From the NCBI GenBank assembly GCA_022800815.1, contig JAAWRC010000035.1, positions 1-34,684 on the forward strand: 34,684 nt of DNA, read 5' to 3'. How positions within the stretch are numbered: the first letter of the stretch is position 1; the number at the start of each line of letters is the position of its first letter. The position numbers were made by a program, and so were the translations under genes. The DNA is from Lachnospiraceae bacterium (GTDB taxonomy: Bacteria; Bacillota; Clostridia; Lachnospirales; Lachnospiraceae). Shown here one piece after another: positions 22,819-30,771 of this stretch. Under the pieces are notes generated by a model that had not been told where the DNA came from, ran no database searches, and saw only the letters and a program-made list of their open reading frames with translations.

Positions 22819-23710
22819 GATATACGGCAGCTATTATCGGACGGTGGCGGAGGTTTTGCGGGAAGCGGTGCAGGATAGGCTGACGCAGGAACGATTGTGG
22901 GATATCGTCCGGGAGAAGGGATTCAGGGAGAGTGCCGTGACCATACCGGAGGCATTGACGAAGGGGAAATGGCCCCTTTTGCGGAAGGATCTGTCCACGC
23001 CCATCAAACACGAACCGACGACGCCCCTCTCGGACATCCAGAAAATGTGGATGAAGGCGTTGCTGCAGGACCCGAGGATCCGGCTGTTTTCCCCCTCTGC
23101 GGAGGGACTGGAGGAGGTGCCGCCCCTGTTTGAAGCGGATTTTTTCGTCTATTACGACCGGTGTTCGGACGGCGATCCCTTCGGGGATCCGGAGTACGGG
23201 GAGCATTTCCGGCTGCTCCTTCTGGCCCTCAGGGAAAAGCGGAGGGTGCGGGTCCGCTACGACGGAAAAAGAGGCGGGCTGCGAAAGACGCTGACGCCGG
23301 AAAAGATGGAATATTCTTCAAAAGACGATAAATTCCGTTTTACGGGGTATTCGGAGGGCGGAATCTTTTATACGGTCAATGTGGCCAGGGTGAAAAGGGT
23401 CGAATTGATGGGGCGTGCGGGGCCGGAGGCCGTGGCTCCGGCCTGGAGATGCGGGCAGGTGACCCTGGAGCTTTGGGATGACAGGAATGCCCTGGAGCGG
23501 GCGATGCTGCACTTTTCCGACCTGGAGAAGGAGACGGTCCGCCTGGACGAGAGGCGTTACCGGATCACGCTTACCTACCGGCAGGAGGATGAGACGGAGA
23601 TTTTGATCCGGATTTTGTCCTTCGGTCCCATGTTAAAGGTGACGGGCCCGGAGCATTTCGTGGGGCTGATAAGAGAACGATTGCGAAGGCAGAAAAGCTG
23701 TGGGCGCTGA
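22805..23710 (+). CDS. WYL-domain protein (second of pair)
   Basis: 301 residues from ATG 22805, which lies inside the end of the previous gene with GGAGG 8 nt upstream. The N-terminal 100 residues are mostly helical (YYRTVAEVLREAV, LTQERLWDIVREKG). The middle is a WYL-type sensor domain (RLLLLALREKRRVRVRYDG, MEYSSKDDKFRFTGYS, GIFYTVNVARVKRVEL) and the C-terminus WCX-like (VTLELWDDRNALERAMLHF, YRITLTYRQEDETEILIRILSFGPMLKV). No strong helix-turn-helix was recognised, so it may act as a partner of the first WYL protein rather than alone. A strong terminator overlaps its 3' end before rtcB. Confidence 0.82.
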   Translation: MIFHEIYGSYYRTVAEVLREAVQDRLTQERLWDIVREKGFRESAVTIPEALTKGKWPLLRKDLSTPIKHEPTTPLSDIQKMWMKALLQDPRIRLFSPSAEGLEEVPPLFEADFFVYYDRCSDGDPFGDPEYGEHFRLLLLALREKRRVRVRYDGKRGGLRKTLTPEKMEYSSKDDKFRFTGYSEGGIFYTVNVARVKRVELMGRAGPEAVAPAWRCGQVTLELWDDRNALERAMLHFSDLEKETVRLDERRYRITLTYRQEDETEILIRILSFGPMLKVTGPEHFVGLIRERLRRQKSCGR

Positions 23711-23735
23711 ACATGCGGCGTTCGCAGCTTTTTTT
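23694..23735 (+). terminator. Rho-independent terminator or attenuator between the WYL genes and rtcB
   Basis: AAAGCTG (23694-23700) pairs with CAGCTTT (23725-23731), and the stem continues inward for about eight more pairs including wobbles, ending in an 8-nt loop. A run of seven T follows (23729-23735). The stem overlaps the stop codon of the second WYL gene. Confidence 0.72.
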
Positions 23736-23746
23736 CCATGATGTTT

Positions 23747-23766
23747 CCAAGAGGACTTGGTACAAT
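23747..23766 (+). promoter_or_regulatory. Candidate rtcB promoter with overlapping inverted repeat
   Basis: An extended -10 (TGG then TACAAT, 23758-23766) lies about 50 nt before rtcB. No -35 is recognisable, but the inverted repeat CCAAG-AGGA-CTTGG (23747-23760) abuts and overlaps it, as an operator would. Confidence 0.4.
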
Positions 23767-23814
23767 GGAAGCATACAGGTAATTGCCGGATGGAATCTTG
23801 GAAGGAGGGACGAT

Positions 23815-25020
23815 ATGTTTGAGATCAGGGGAAAAGTGGGCAGGGCCGTCTGCTATGCGAGGGTGGTCGAGGAGGAAGCCGTTGAGCAGATCCGTAGGAT
23901 GTGTGATTATCCGGTGGCGGAGGGCTCCAGGATCCGTATTATGCCGGACGTCCACGCCGGAAACGGCTGCACCATCGGCACCACCATGACGATCACCGAC
24001 AAGGTGGTTCCCAACGTGGTCGGCGTGGATATCGGCTGCGGGATGTACACGGTGGATCTGGGAAAAGCGGAGATCGATTTCGGGAAGGTGGACGAGGCGG
24101 CGCATTTCGTTCCGTCGGGGAGAAATGTGTGGGAGGGGCGGACGGAGCGGTTCGACCTGACCGCATTAAGATGCTACCGCAGCCTGAAAAACACCAGGTG
24201 GCTGGAGAGAAGTCTCGGGACCCTGGGCGGCGGCAACCATTTTATCGAGATCGACGGGGCAAAGGATGGGAGACATTATCTGGTGATCCACTCCGGGAGC
24301 CGGAATCTGGGGAAACAGGTGGCGGAGCTTTATCAGAGCCTGGCGGTGGACCTGAACCGGGGCATCGGGGCCTACCTGGAGGCCAGGGAAGAGCTGATCC
24401 GCACCTACAAGGCGCAGGGGAGGCGGAAGGAGATTGAAGAGGCCTTAAAGCGGCTGAAATGGGAGAAGGAGAGCAGGGTGCCGACGGTTCCGGAGGATCT
24501 CTGCTGGCTGGAGGGCAGGTATCTGGAGGATTATCTCCACGACGTGGAGATCTGCCAGGCATTTGCCAGGAGGAATCGGGAGAAGATGGCCGAGATCATT
24601 CTGGAACGGGTCGGCCTGACCGGCAGGGACGGCTTCCATACCATCCACAACTACATTGACACGGAAGAGATGATCCTGCGAAAAGGAGCCATTGCGGCCC
24701 ACGAGGGCGAGAAGGTCCTGATTCCCATCAACATGCGGGACGGCTCCGTCCTTGCGGTCGGAAAGGGAAATCCCGAGTGGAATTTTTCGGCGCCCCACGG
24801 GGCGGGCAGGGTCATGTCGCGGACCAGGGCAAGGGCGATTCTCCGCATGGAGGAATACCGGGCGTCCATGAGCGGGATCTACACCACCTCCGTGAACGAG
24901 GAGACCATCGACGAGGCCCCTATGGCGTACAAGTCCCTGGAGGATATCGTGGACGTGATCCAGGAGTCCGTGGAGGTGGTGGACGTGATGAAGCCCCTCT
25001 ACAATTTTAAAGCGTCATAG
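23815..25020 (+). CDS. rtcB: RtcB family RNA-splicing ligase
   Basis: 401 residues (E. coli RtcB has 408) from ATG 23815, behind GGAAGGAGGG; the frame open from 23713 has no such site. RtcB joins RNA 2',3'-cyclic phosphate or 3'-phosphate ends to 5'-OH ends using GTP and Mn2+. Expected residues are all present: Asp72 and Cys75 (VGVDIGCGM), His142 (LGGGNHFIE), His159 (HSGSRNLG), His278 (HTIHNYID) as metal ligands and His328 (SAPHGAGRVMSR) as the likely guanylylated nucleophile; the DEAPMAYKS segment near the end is also typical. No RtcA, archease, RtcR or tRNA fragment is nearby. The upstream WYL pair is the obvious candidate regulator. Confidence 0.93.
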   Translation: MFEIRGKVGRAVCYARVVEEEAVEQIRRMCDYPVAEGSRIRIMPDVHAGNGCTIGTTMTITDKVVPNVVGVDIGCGMYTVDLGKAEIDFGKVDEAAHFVPSGRNVWEGRTERFDLTALRCYRSLKNTRWLERSLGTLGGGNHFIEIDGAKDGRHYLVIHSGSRNLGKQVAELYQSLAVDLNRGIGAYLEAREELIRTYKAQGRRKEIEEALKRLKWEKESRVPTVPEDLCWLEGRYLEDYLHDVEICQAFARRNREKMAEIILERVGLTGRDGFHTIHNYIDTEEMILRKGAIAAHEGEKVLIPINMRDGSVLAVGKGNPEWNFSAPHGAGRVMSRTRARAILRMEEYRASMSGIYTTSVNEETIDEAPMAYKSLEDIVDVIQESVEVVDVMKPLYNFKAS

Positions 25021-26376
25021 GCCCGCAGACCGTCTGAAAAGCTTTCTGGTGGTGATGGCAAACAAAATCATGGTCACGGCGACGGAGGTGAAATCGGCCA
25101 CCGGTTCGGCCAGGTAGATCCCCTCCACGTCTAAGAACATGGGAAAGACGATGGCGAGGGGGATCAGAAGGATCACCTTCCGCAAAAGTGCGATCACCAG
25201 GGATACCCTGGCCTGTCCCAGCGCCAGGAAGGTGGACTGGCAGCTCATCTGGATCCCGAAAATGGTGATTCCCAGGAAGTAGGTCGGCATGTGTCTGCAG
25301 GTCAGTGCGACCAGCTCTTCGTTGCTGCTGAAAAGCCCCGCATAGAGCCCCGGCCATAGTACCGCAATTCCGCCAAAGAGGAGGGTCCCGGCCAGTGACA
25401 CGAGGACCATGCGGGAAAACGTCGCTTTTACCCGCTCCAGGTTTCCGGCGCCGTAGTTGTAGCTCATGATGGGCTGGATCCCCTGGGAGATTCCCTGCAC
25501 CGGAACGACGATGAGCTGCATGACGCTGCTCATGATGGACATGGTGCCCACATAGAGGTCGCCGCCGTGCTTTTGCAGGCCGGAATTGAGGGTGATCATG
25601 ACCAGGCTCTCTGTGCTCTGCATGATGAAGGGGGAGATGCCCAGGGCGGCGATTCCCGCAATGATCTTTTTGTCCAGACGGACGTATTTTCTGCGGATCC
25701 GAATGACGCTTTTTTGGGAAGTCAGAAAACGGAGGACCCACAGGGCGCTTAAGGCCTGGGAGAGGATCGTGGCAAGGGCTGCGCCCCGCACGCCCATTTC
25801 GAAGCCGAAGATCAGGATCGGATCCAGGATGATGTTGGTCACGGCGCCAAGAAGGACGGAGAGCATGGCCACCTTCGCATTTCCCTGCCCGCTGATGTAG
25901 GTATTTAAGCCGAGGGCAAGCTGGACGAATATGGTTCCGCTCAGGTAGATGGTAATATACTGTTTGGCATAAACGATGGTGTTGGCGCTGGCCCCGAATA
26001 CGTAGAGGATCGGAATTTTGAATATCTGGAAGAGAACCGTCAGGATGACGGAGAAGGCCAGGAGCATGGCGACGCTGCTTCCTAGGATCCGTTCCGCCTG
26101 CTCGTAGTTTTTCTTTCCCAGTTGAATGGAGGCCTGCGGGGCACCGCCCATGCCGGCAAATGCGCTGAAGGCGGAGATGACCATCAGGATCGGGGCGGTG
26201 AGCCCCACTCCGGTCAGCGCCAGCTGGCCGTATCCTGCGATATGCCCGATATAGATCCGGTCCACGATGTTGTAAAGCACGTTGATGATCTGTGCCGCCA
26301 CCGCCGGAAGCGCCATGCCAAGCATCAGCCTTCCCAGGGGCGCCGTTCCCAGCCGCTCTTCTTTGTTTTGTTCCAT
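25015..26376 (-). CDS. MATE family efflux transporter
   Basis: 453 residues with about twelve membrane segments in two homologous halves (MLGMALPAVAAQIINVLYNIVDRIYIGHI in the first; IAGIAALGISPFIMQSTESLVMITLNSGL opens the second). The N-terminal motif and size fit the MepA/NorM-like Na+- or H+-coupled multidrug exporters of Firmicutes. The substrate is unknown. The start at 26376 has AAAGG about 12 nt upstream. Its stop overlaps the convergent rtcB stop by 6 nt, so both mRNAs must run into each other or end inside the other gene. Confidence 0.92.
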   Translation of the reverse strand: MEQNKEERLGTAPLGRLMLGMALPAVAAQIINVLYNIVDRIYIGHIAGYGQLALTGVGLTAPILMVISAFSAFAGMGGAPQASIQLGKKNYEQAERILGSSVAMLLAFSVILTVLFQIFKIPILYVFGASANTIVYAKQYITIYLSGTIFVQLALGLNTYISGQGNAKVAMLSVLLGAVTNIILDPILIFGFEMGVRGAALATILSQALSALWVLRFLTSQKSVIRIRRKYVRLDKKIIAGIAALGISPFIMQSTESLVMITLNSGLQKHGGDLYVGTMSIMSSVMQLIVVPVQGISQGIQPIMSYNYGAGNLERVKATFSRMVLVSLAGTLLFGGIAVLWPGLYAGLFSSNEELVALTCRHMPTYFLGITIFGIQMSCQSTFLALGQARVSLVIALLRKVILLIPLAIVFPMFLDVEGIYLAEPVADFTSVAVTMILFAITTRKLFRRSAGL

Positions 26377-26445
26377 ATTCTATGTACCTTTCTGTTTGAT
26401 CCTGCCGTCCGTTTCGGACAAATGGTTTTCATGGAAAATAAACTC

Positions 26446-26474
26446 ATTATAGACCGAAAGCGGACCGGAGTCAA
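26446..26474 (-). promoter_or_regulatory. Sigma-A promoter of the MATE gene
   Basis: Minus strand: TTGACT (26474-26469), exactly 17 nt, TATAAT (26451-26446). Near-consensus, 70 nt before the start codon. Confidence 0.82.
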
Positions 26475-26497
26475 TAAATGGCCGGTATTTTCTGTAC

Positions 26498-26526
26498 TTG
26501 ACGCTCGATTGCATTTTTGCTATCAT
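26498..26526 (+). promoter_or_regulatory. Sigma-A promoter of folC
   Basis: TTGACG (26498-26503), 17-nt spacer, TATCAT (26521-26526). It is divergent from the MATE promoter only 24 nt away, so the two polymerases may interfere. Confidence 0.78.
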
Positions 26527-26589
26527 GATTTTGATCTTTTCCAACAGGATCCCAGAGAGATAACAGACATTTTGGGTTGGAGGAAATCT

Positions 26590-26649
26590 ATGGGAATTTA
26601 TGCAAATCCCGAAAATACGAAGATGAGAGACGGGGGAAAAGCAGGATGA
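26590..26649 (+). CDS. Short upstream reading frame (19 residues) coupled to folC
   Basis: ATG 26590 follows GGAGG by 6 nt, the best ribosome site in the leader. It encodes MGIYANPENTKMRDGGKAG and its stop overlaps the folC start (ATGA). folC itself has only a weak G-rich site. The peptide resembles nothing known to me. It probably serves to load ribosomes onto folC, or is a leader peptide. Confidence 0.5.
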   Translation: MGIYANPENTKMRDGGKAG

Positions 26650-27989
26650 CTTTAAAGGAAGCGGAGGACTATCTCAACGGAATTCCGAAATTTTCCAAGA
26701 AGACCACCATGGAAAACGAGAGGAAGATTCTGGCGCTCCTGGGACGTCCGGAGGAGGGGCAGAGGTTTGTCCATGTGGCCGGAACCAACGGGAAGGGTTC
26801 AGTGTGCGCCTTTCTCAGCCGGATCCTTCTGGAGCAGGGACATCACGTGGGGACCTTCGTCTCTCCCCACCTGGTGGATATCACGGAGCGGTTCCTGGTC
26901 GACGGGGAGCAGGTGTCGGAGGAAGAGTTCCTTGGGGCGTTCCATCGGATCTACGACCTGTGTCAGGAGAGGAAGGAGGAGATTGTCCATCCTTCCTATT
27001 TTGAGTTTCTGTTCCTGATCGGCATGCTGATTTTTAAAAAGCGGCAGGTGGACGTGACGGTACTGGAGGTGGGCCTTGGCGGGAGGCTGGACGCCACCAA
27101 CGTGATCAGGGACCCGCTGGTCTGCGTGATCGCCTCCATCAGTCTGGATCACACGGAGATCCTGGGGGAGACGATTGCGGAGATCGCGGGGGAGAAGGCC
27201 GGGATCATCAAGACGGGATGTCCCGTGGTATACGACGACGGGGTGCCGGAGGCCTCGGCGGTGATCCGGAAGGCGGCGAGAGAGAAAGGCGCTCCCGCAT
27301 GGCCGGTGAATCCGGCGGATGTCCGGATCACGGAACGGAGCAGGTCGGGACTTGGCTTTCGGATGAGGGGGGGAGCGCTTTCCGGGGAGGAGCTCGGGGT
27401 GCCCTTCGTGGCGGATTACCAGGCCATGAACGCATCCCTGGCGGTGACGGCGGCCGGGCTTTTGCGGCAGAGACTGCCCCTTCCTCGGACGGGGGCCTTG
27501 CAGCCGGGGGAAGCGTGGGCGGCCGATGTGAAGAAGGCCCTTCTCCACACCTCCTGGCCGGGGCGGATGGAGCCGGTGCTTCCGGGGGTCTACATGGACG
27601 GGGCCCACAACGACGACGGGATCCGGGTTTTTATTGAGACGGTGGCAAAGCTTTCCTGTGAAGGGAAGAAGTATCTGCTGTTCTCGGCGGTGGTGGAGAA
27701 GGATTATGAGGCCATGATCGACGAGATTTGCCGTCAGGCGGATTTTGACGGCTTTGTTCTGACGGAGCTTGACAGCTACAGGGCCCTGCCCCTTGCGGAT
27801 ATCCGGCGGGCTTTTGAGGGGAGGACCGACAAGCCGGTCTGGTGTTTCGGGGAGATTGGTGCGGCCTTTGCCTTTGCCAGGAAGAAGAAGGGAGAGGAGG
27901 ACCTTCTGTTTATTGCCGGTTCCCTTTACCTGGCGGGGAGTATCAAGGAGCTGCTCAGGCACACAAATGTCTCCGACGGAGAAGGATGA
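26646..27989 (+). CDS. folC: Folylpolyglutamate synthase / dihydrofolate synthase
   Basis: 447 residues from ATG 26646; MTLKEAEDYLNGI matches the usual FolC N-terminus, which rules out the upstream TTG at 26577. It adds glutamate to folates (and possibly to dihydropteroate) in the cytoplasm using ATP. The P-loop is GTNGKGS (46-52), followed by the Mur-ligase features SPHLVDITERF, EVGLGGRLDATNVI, SISLDHTEILGETIAEIAGEKAGIIK and, in the C-terminal domain, WPGRMEPV and DGAHNDDGI. Length is normal for the family. It is expressed from its own promoter and ends in a terminator overlapping the stop codon. Confidence 0.94.
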   Translation: MTLKEAEDYLNGIPKFSKKTTMENERKILALLGRPEEGQRFVHVAGTNGKGSVCAFLSRILLEQGHHVGTFVSPHLVDITERFLVDGEQVSEEEFLGAFHRIYDLCQERKEEIVHPSYFEFLFLIGMLIFKKRQVDVTVLEVGLGGRLDATNVIRDPLVCVIASISLDHTEILGETIAEIAGEKAGIIKTGCPVVYDDGVPEASAVIRKAAREKGAPAWPVNPADVRITERSRSGLGFRMRGGALSGEELGVPFVADYQAMNASLAVTAAGLLRQRLPLPRTGALQPGEAWAADVKKALLHTSWPGRMEPVLPGVYMDGAHNDDGIRVFIETVAKLSCEGKKYLLFSAVVEKDYEAMIDEICRQADFDGFVLTELDSYRALPLADIRRAFEGRTDKPVWCFGEIGAAFAFARKKKGEEDLLFIAGSLYLAGSIKELLRHTNVSDGEG

Positions 27990-28010
27990 CGGTTTTTGTC
28001 GTCCTTTTTT
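27984..28010 (+). terminator. Rho-independent terminator of folC
   Basis: GGATGAC pairs with GTCGTCC (one G-U) around a 7-nt loop, followed by six T (28005-28010). The stem includes the stop codon. Confidence 0.8.
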
Positions 28011-28124
28011 CATTGTAAAATATGGGAAATTGTAGTAGAATACCATCAGTCGGCATGAAAGACCGTTTTCCGGCATATATTGAAAATTTTAAGAAAATTT
28101 GTGGGTGTGCGGATCAGATTTTTA

Positions 28125-28133
28125 TGATATACT
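28125..28133 (+). promoter_or_regulatory. Extended -10 promoter for the small protein/TPR operon
   Basis: TGA followed by TATACT (28128-28133), 60 nt before the small gene. There is no recognisable -35 at the proper distance. Confidence 0.45.
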
Positions 28134-28193
28134 AGGGGGTACGCAAAGAAGGTGCCCGATAGGGGTTCGTTTGTTTGGAGAGGATGAGACAGA

Positions 28194-28346
28194 ATGCTGA
28201 ATTTTGAGGAAGAACTGGCGAAGTTTAAGCCCAGCCGGGATATTGACCAGGTGGAGGACACCATCGTGAACCGGGACATCACCGACGTGACGGACATCAT
28301 GGTGGAATTTTTGAAGGAGCAGCTTGACCGGGACGGCAGGGAGTAG
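28194..28346 (+). CDS. Small acidic protein of 50 residues, unknown function
   Basis: ATG 28194 follows GGAGAGG by about 10 nt and the frame ends at 28346, 11 nt before the TPR protein start. The sequence is highly charged and helix-rich (LNFEEELAKFKPSRDIDQVE, then DVTDIMVEFLKEQLDRDGRE), with no membrane segment or Cys. Coding is supported by the ribosome site, the tight spacing to the next gene and the codon pattern. I do not recognise the family. Its tight linkage suggests it works with, or is made alongside, the TPR membrane protein. Confidence 0.68.
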   Translation: MLNFEEELAKFKPSRDIDQVEDTIVNRDITDVTDIMVEFLKEQLDRDGRE

Positions 28347-28357
28347 GAAGGACGCAT

Positions 28358-29755
28358 ATGGAATGTTTATATTGCCATCATCCGATGGGAGACCGGAGGC
28401 ACTGCCAGGTCTGCGGCCGGGACGTGTCGCTGTACCGGAAGGTCGTCCGCACCTCCAACACGTATTATAACATAGGGTTGGAAAAGGCGAGGGTCCGGGA
28501 CTTGAGCGGCGCTGCCGTGTACCTGAAAAAAAGTCTGGACCTGTATAAAAAGAATACGGATGCGAGGAATCTTCTGGGGCTTGTGTATTACGAGCTGGGG
28601 GAGACGGTGGACGCATTGGCCGAGTGGGTCATCAGCAAGAACCTGCAGCCGGAGGACAACCTGGCGGCGGAGTATTTAAGGCAGCTGCAGTCCAGGCAGT
28701 CCCGGCTGAACCAGATGAACCAGACCCTCAGAAAGTTTAACCAGGCGCTTTATTATGCCCGTCATGACAGTCAGGACCTGGCCCTTCTCCAGGCGAAGAA
28801 GGTGATCAACATGAATCCACGTTTTGTCAAGGCATATCAGCTTTTGGGGCTCCTGTACCTGAAAAAGGAGGAGTATGCCAAGGCGGAGAAGACCCTGAAG
28901 ACGGCCCTGACCATCGATGTGGGCAATACGGCGGCCCTTGCCTATCTGGACTATATCCAGGGCCTTGCGAAGGACAAGCGGACGGCGGCGAGGGAGCGGC
29001 CCCGCAGACAGGCGAGGGCGCTTACGGAAGCGGAGATGCAGGAGAATGCGGCGAGGGACGAGGCCATCGTTCCCACCTACCGGGAGGGGAACGGGAACTG
29101 GACCGCCATTTTGCTCCTGACGATCGGGATCATCATGGGTGTTTTGAGCTGTTATTTTCTTCTGCTTCCGGTGCGGGAGAGGGAGCTTAAAGCGGAGTTC
29201 AACGTGGACGCCCTCTCTTATAATGAAAAGATTGCCGAGCGGGACACCAACATTACCGGGTTGGGGGAGCAGATCCGGGAATTGGAAGAGGAAAAGGCAA
29301 AGCTCAACAATGAGCTGGCGGCCTACACCGGCGAGGGAGGCATTATCAATGAGTATAACAAGCTGATCGACGTGCTGACCATGAAGGCGGATGGAAATTA
29401 CATCGGGGCGATGGATGCGATCTCGTCGGTGGATGCGTCGCTGGTGACGGACGAGAAGTTCCAGAGCGTTTACGGGGCGCTGAATGCCGAGTTTACCGAC
29501 AGCGGCGTTCAAAACCTCTACGCCAGGGGAAAGGGCGCTTACGACGGGAGGGACTGGGAGACGGCCAGGGTGTATTTTGCCAAATGTCTGGAGCTGCAAG
29601 CGGACTATCCGGAAGTCATCTTCTACATGGGCGTCTGCTATCAAAACCTGAATGACTGGGGAACGGCGGTGAGTTATTATAATCAGCTGATCGACAATGA
29701 GGCGTACAGCTCCACCCAGTGGGGCCAGGAGGCGAAACGGCAGAGGGGATATTGA
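28358..29755 (+). CDS. Zinc-ribbon/TPR membrane protein
   Basis: 465 residues. A zinc ribbon opens the protein (Cys3, Cys6, Cys16, Cys19), followed by TPR helices (about 34-200; NTYYNIGLEKARVRDLSGAA, VKAYQLLGLLYLKKEEYAKA), a charged linker, one membrane helix (about 248-272), a coiled coil (about 290-325; ITGLGEQIRELEEEKAKLNNEL), and more TPRs at the C-terminus (NLYARGKGAYDGRDWETARV, FYMGVCYQNLNDWGTAVSYY). TPRs bind proteins, so this is likely a membrane scaffold with a cytoplasmic N-terminal half and an outer C-terminal half. No partner is known. It is followed by a strong terminator that separates it from the spoIIA genes. Confidence 0.82.
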   Translation: MECLYCHHPMGDRRHCQVCGRDVSLYRKVVRTSNTYYNIGLEKARVRDLSGAAVYLKKSLDLYKKNTDARNLLGLVYYELGETVDALAEWVISKNLQPEDNLAAEYLRQLQSRQSRLNQMNQTLRKFNQALYYARHDSQDLALLQAKKVINMNPRFVKAYQLLGLLYLKKEEYAKAEKTLKTALTIDVGNTAALAYLDYIQGLAKDKRTAARERPRRQARALTEAEMQENAARDEAIVPTYREGNGNWTAILLLTIGIIMGVLSCYFLLLPVRERELKAEFNVDALSYNEKIAERDTNITGLGEQIRELEEEKAKLNNELAAYTGEGGIINEYNKLIDVLTMKADGNYIGAMDAISSVDASLVTDEKFQSVYGALNAEFTDSGVQNLYARGKGAYDGRDWETARVYFAKCLELQADYPEVIFYMGVCYQNLNDWGTAVSYYNQLIDNEAYSSTQWGQEAKRQRGY

Positions 29756-29786
29756 TCGGATCCGGCGGGACAGCCTGACGGGAAGG

Positions 29787-29825
29787 GGATACATACAAAG
29801 GATAAACTTGTGTGTATCCTTTTTT
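29787..29825 (+). terminator. Strong Rho-independent terminator after the TPR gene
   Basis: GGATACATACAAAG (29787-29800) pairs with CTTGTGTGTATCC (29807-29819) with one bulge and a G-U pair, loop of 6, then six T. It isolates spoIIAA transcription from the upstream operon. Confidence 0.87.
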
Positions 29826-29887
29826 GCGCTTTTAAAATAGATTTTTCGGGAAAAATGACGGAAATTCGGGACAGGAGGAATAATCGG

Positions 29888-30226
29888 ATGGAAAACGGGA
29901 CAAACTATAAGGTCAGAGGTACGGTGCTTTATGCGTTTATGCCGAGGGAGGTGGATCATCACAGCAGCATGCTCATGAAGGATGGGATTACAAAAGCCAG
30001 GGTCAGCACCCCGGTCACAAGCCTGGTATTCGATTTCTCAAAGACGGATTTCATGGACAGCGCCGGAATCGGGATGCTTCTCGGACGATACAAGGAAATG
30101 GCGGCCATCGGGGGCGAGGTGTTCGTGCGGAATACTTCCCCCAGAGTGAAACGGATTCTGGAAATGTCCGGTATTTACCGGATCATCCGGGACTGGGACG
30201 GGAAAGACGGGGAAGGGAGCAGATAA
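29888..30226 (+). CDS. spoIIAA: Anti-sigma F factor antagonist
   Basis: 112 residues from ATG 29888 (AGGAGG 9 nt upstream). It is a STAS-domain protein with the motif TDFMDSAGIGMLLGRYKEM. The phosphorylated serine falls at Ser58, the same position as in Bacillus subtilis SpoIIAA. In its unphosphorylated form it binds SpoIIAB and frees SigF in the forespore. It is the first gene of the spoIIAA-spoIIAB-sigF operon. A sigma-H promoter is expected in the 62 nt between the terminator and the start, but no good match was seen. Confidence 0.93.
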   Translation: MENGTNYKVRGTVLYAFMPREVDHHSSMLMKDGITKARVSTPVTSLVFDFSKTDFMDSAGIGMLLGRYKEMAAIGGEVFVRNTSPRVKRILEMSGIYRIIRDWDGKDGEGSR

Positions 30227-30260
30227 CATGGGAATGGGGACTGTGCCGGAGGAACGAGGA

Positions 30261-30752
30261 ATGAAAGAAATAAGAAATGTAGAGACAGGGGCGGGGCGAA
30301 CGGGAACCGCCGTATCGGAAGTCGGGGAGAGTGTATATCTGGAATTTGAAAGCCGCTCCCACAACGAGCAGTTTGCCAGGGTGGTGGCGGCGGTGTTTGC
30401 CGCCAGGCTGGACCCCACCGTGGAGGAGGTGGAGGACCTTAAGACCGCCGTGTCGGAGGCGGTGACCAACGCCATCATCCACGGATACGAGAAGGAAGAG
30501 GGCATGGTACATATGAAGCTGACCATCAAGGGCCGGGAGCTTTCGGTGGAGGTGCGGGACGAGGGCGTCGGCATTGCGGACGTCAAGAAGGCCATGGAGC
30601 CGCTCTACACTTCAAAGCCCTCCAGGGAGCGGTCCGGCATGGGGTTTTCCTTTATGGAGGCTTTCATGGACGAAGTGTGGGTGGATTCGGCGCCTGGCCG
30701 GGGCACGGTGGTGCGGATGGTAAAACGGCTGGAGGAAAGGCCGGTCCGGTGA
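30261..30752 (+). CDS. spoIIAB: Anti-sigma F factor / SpoIIAA serine kinase
   Basis: 163 residues from ATG 30261 (GGAGG 8 nt upstream). An ATG at 30228, 2 nt after the spoIIAA stop and also with a site (GGAG, 8 nt), would add 11 residues. It is a GHKL ATP-binding fold: N-box SEAVTNAIIHGYE, G1 box DEGVGIADV, G2 box ERSGMGFSFM. It binds SigF in complex with ATP, and inactivates SpoIIAA by phosphorylating Ser58. Compared with the roughly 146-residue Bacillus protein it carries an N-terminal extension of about 20 residues before YLEFESRSHNEQFARV. Confidence 0.93.
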   Translation: MKEIRNVETGAGRTGTAVSEVGESVYLEFESRSHNEQFARVVAAVFAARLDPTVEEVEDLKTAVSEAVTNAIIHGYEKEEGMVHMKLTIKGRELSVEVRDEGVGIADVKKAMEPLYTSKPSRERSGMGFSFMEAFMDEVWVDSAPGRGTVVRMVKRLEERPVR

Positions 30753-30771
30753 CCGCGGTCAGGAGGCTTTT

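Noticed and set aside
26799-28076. A 425-codon open frame antisense to folC
   Set aside because: Overlaps the complete folC and its promoter-terminator structure; no family features.
29796-29888. Sigma-H promoter of the spoIIA operon
   Set aside because: AGGATAA and GGAATAAT can be found, but spacing and position (inside the terminator, or overlapping the ribosome site) do not fit.
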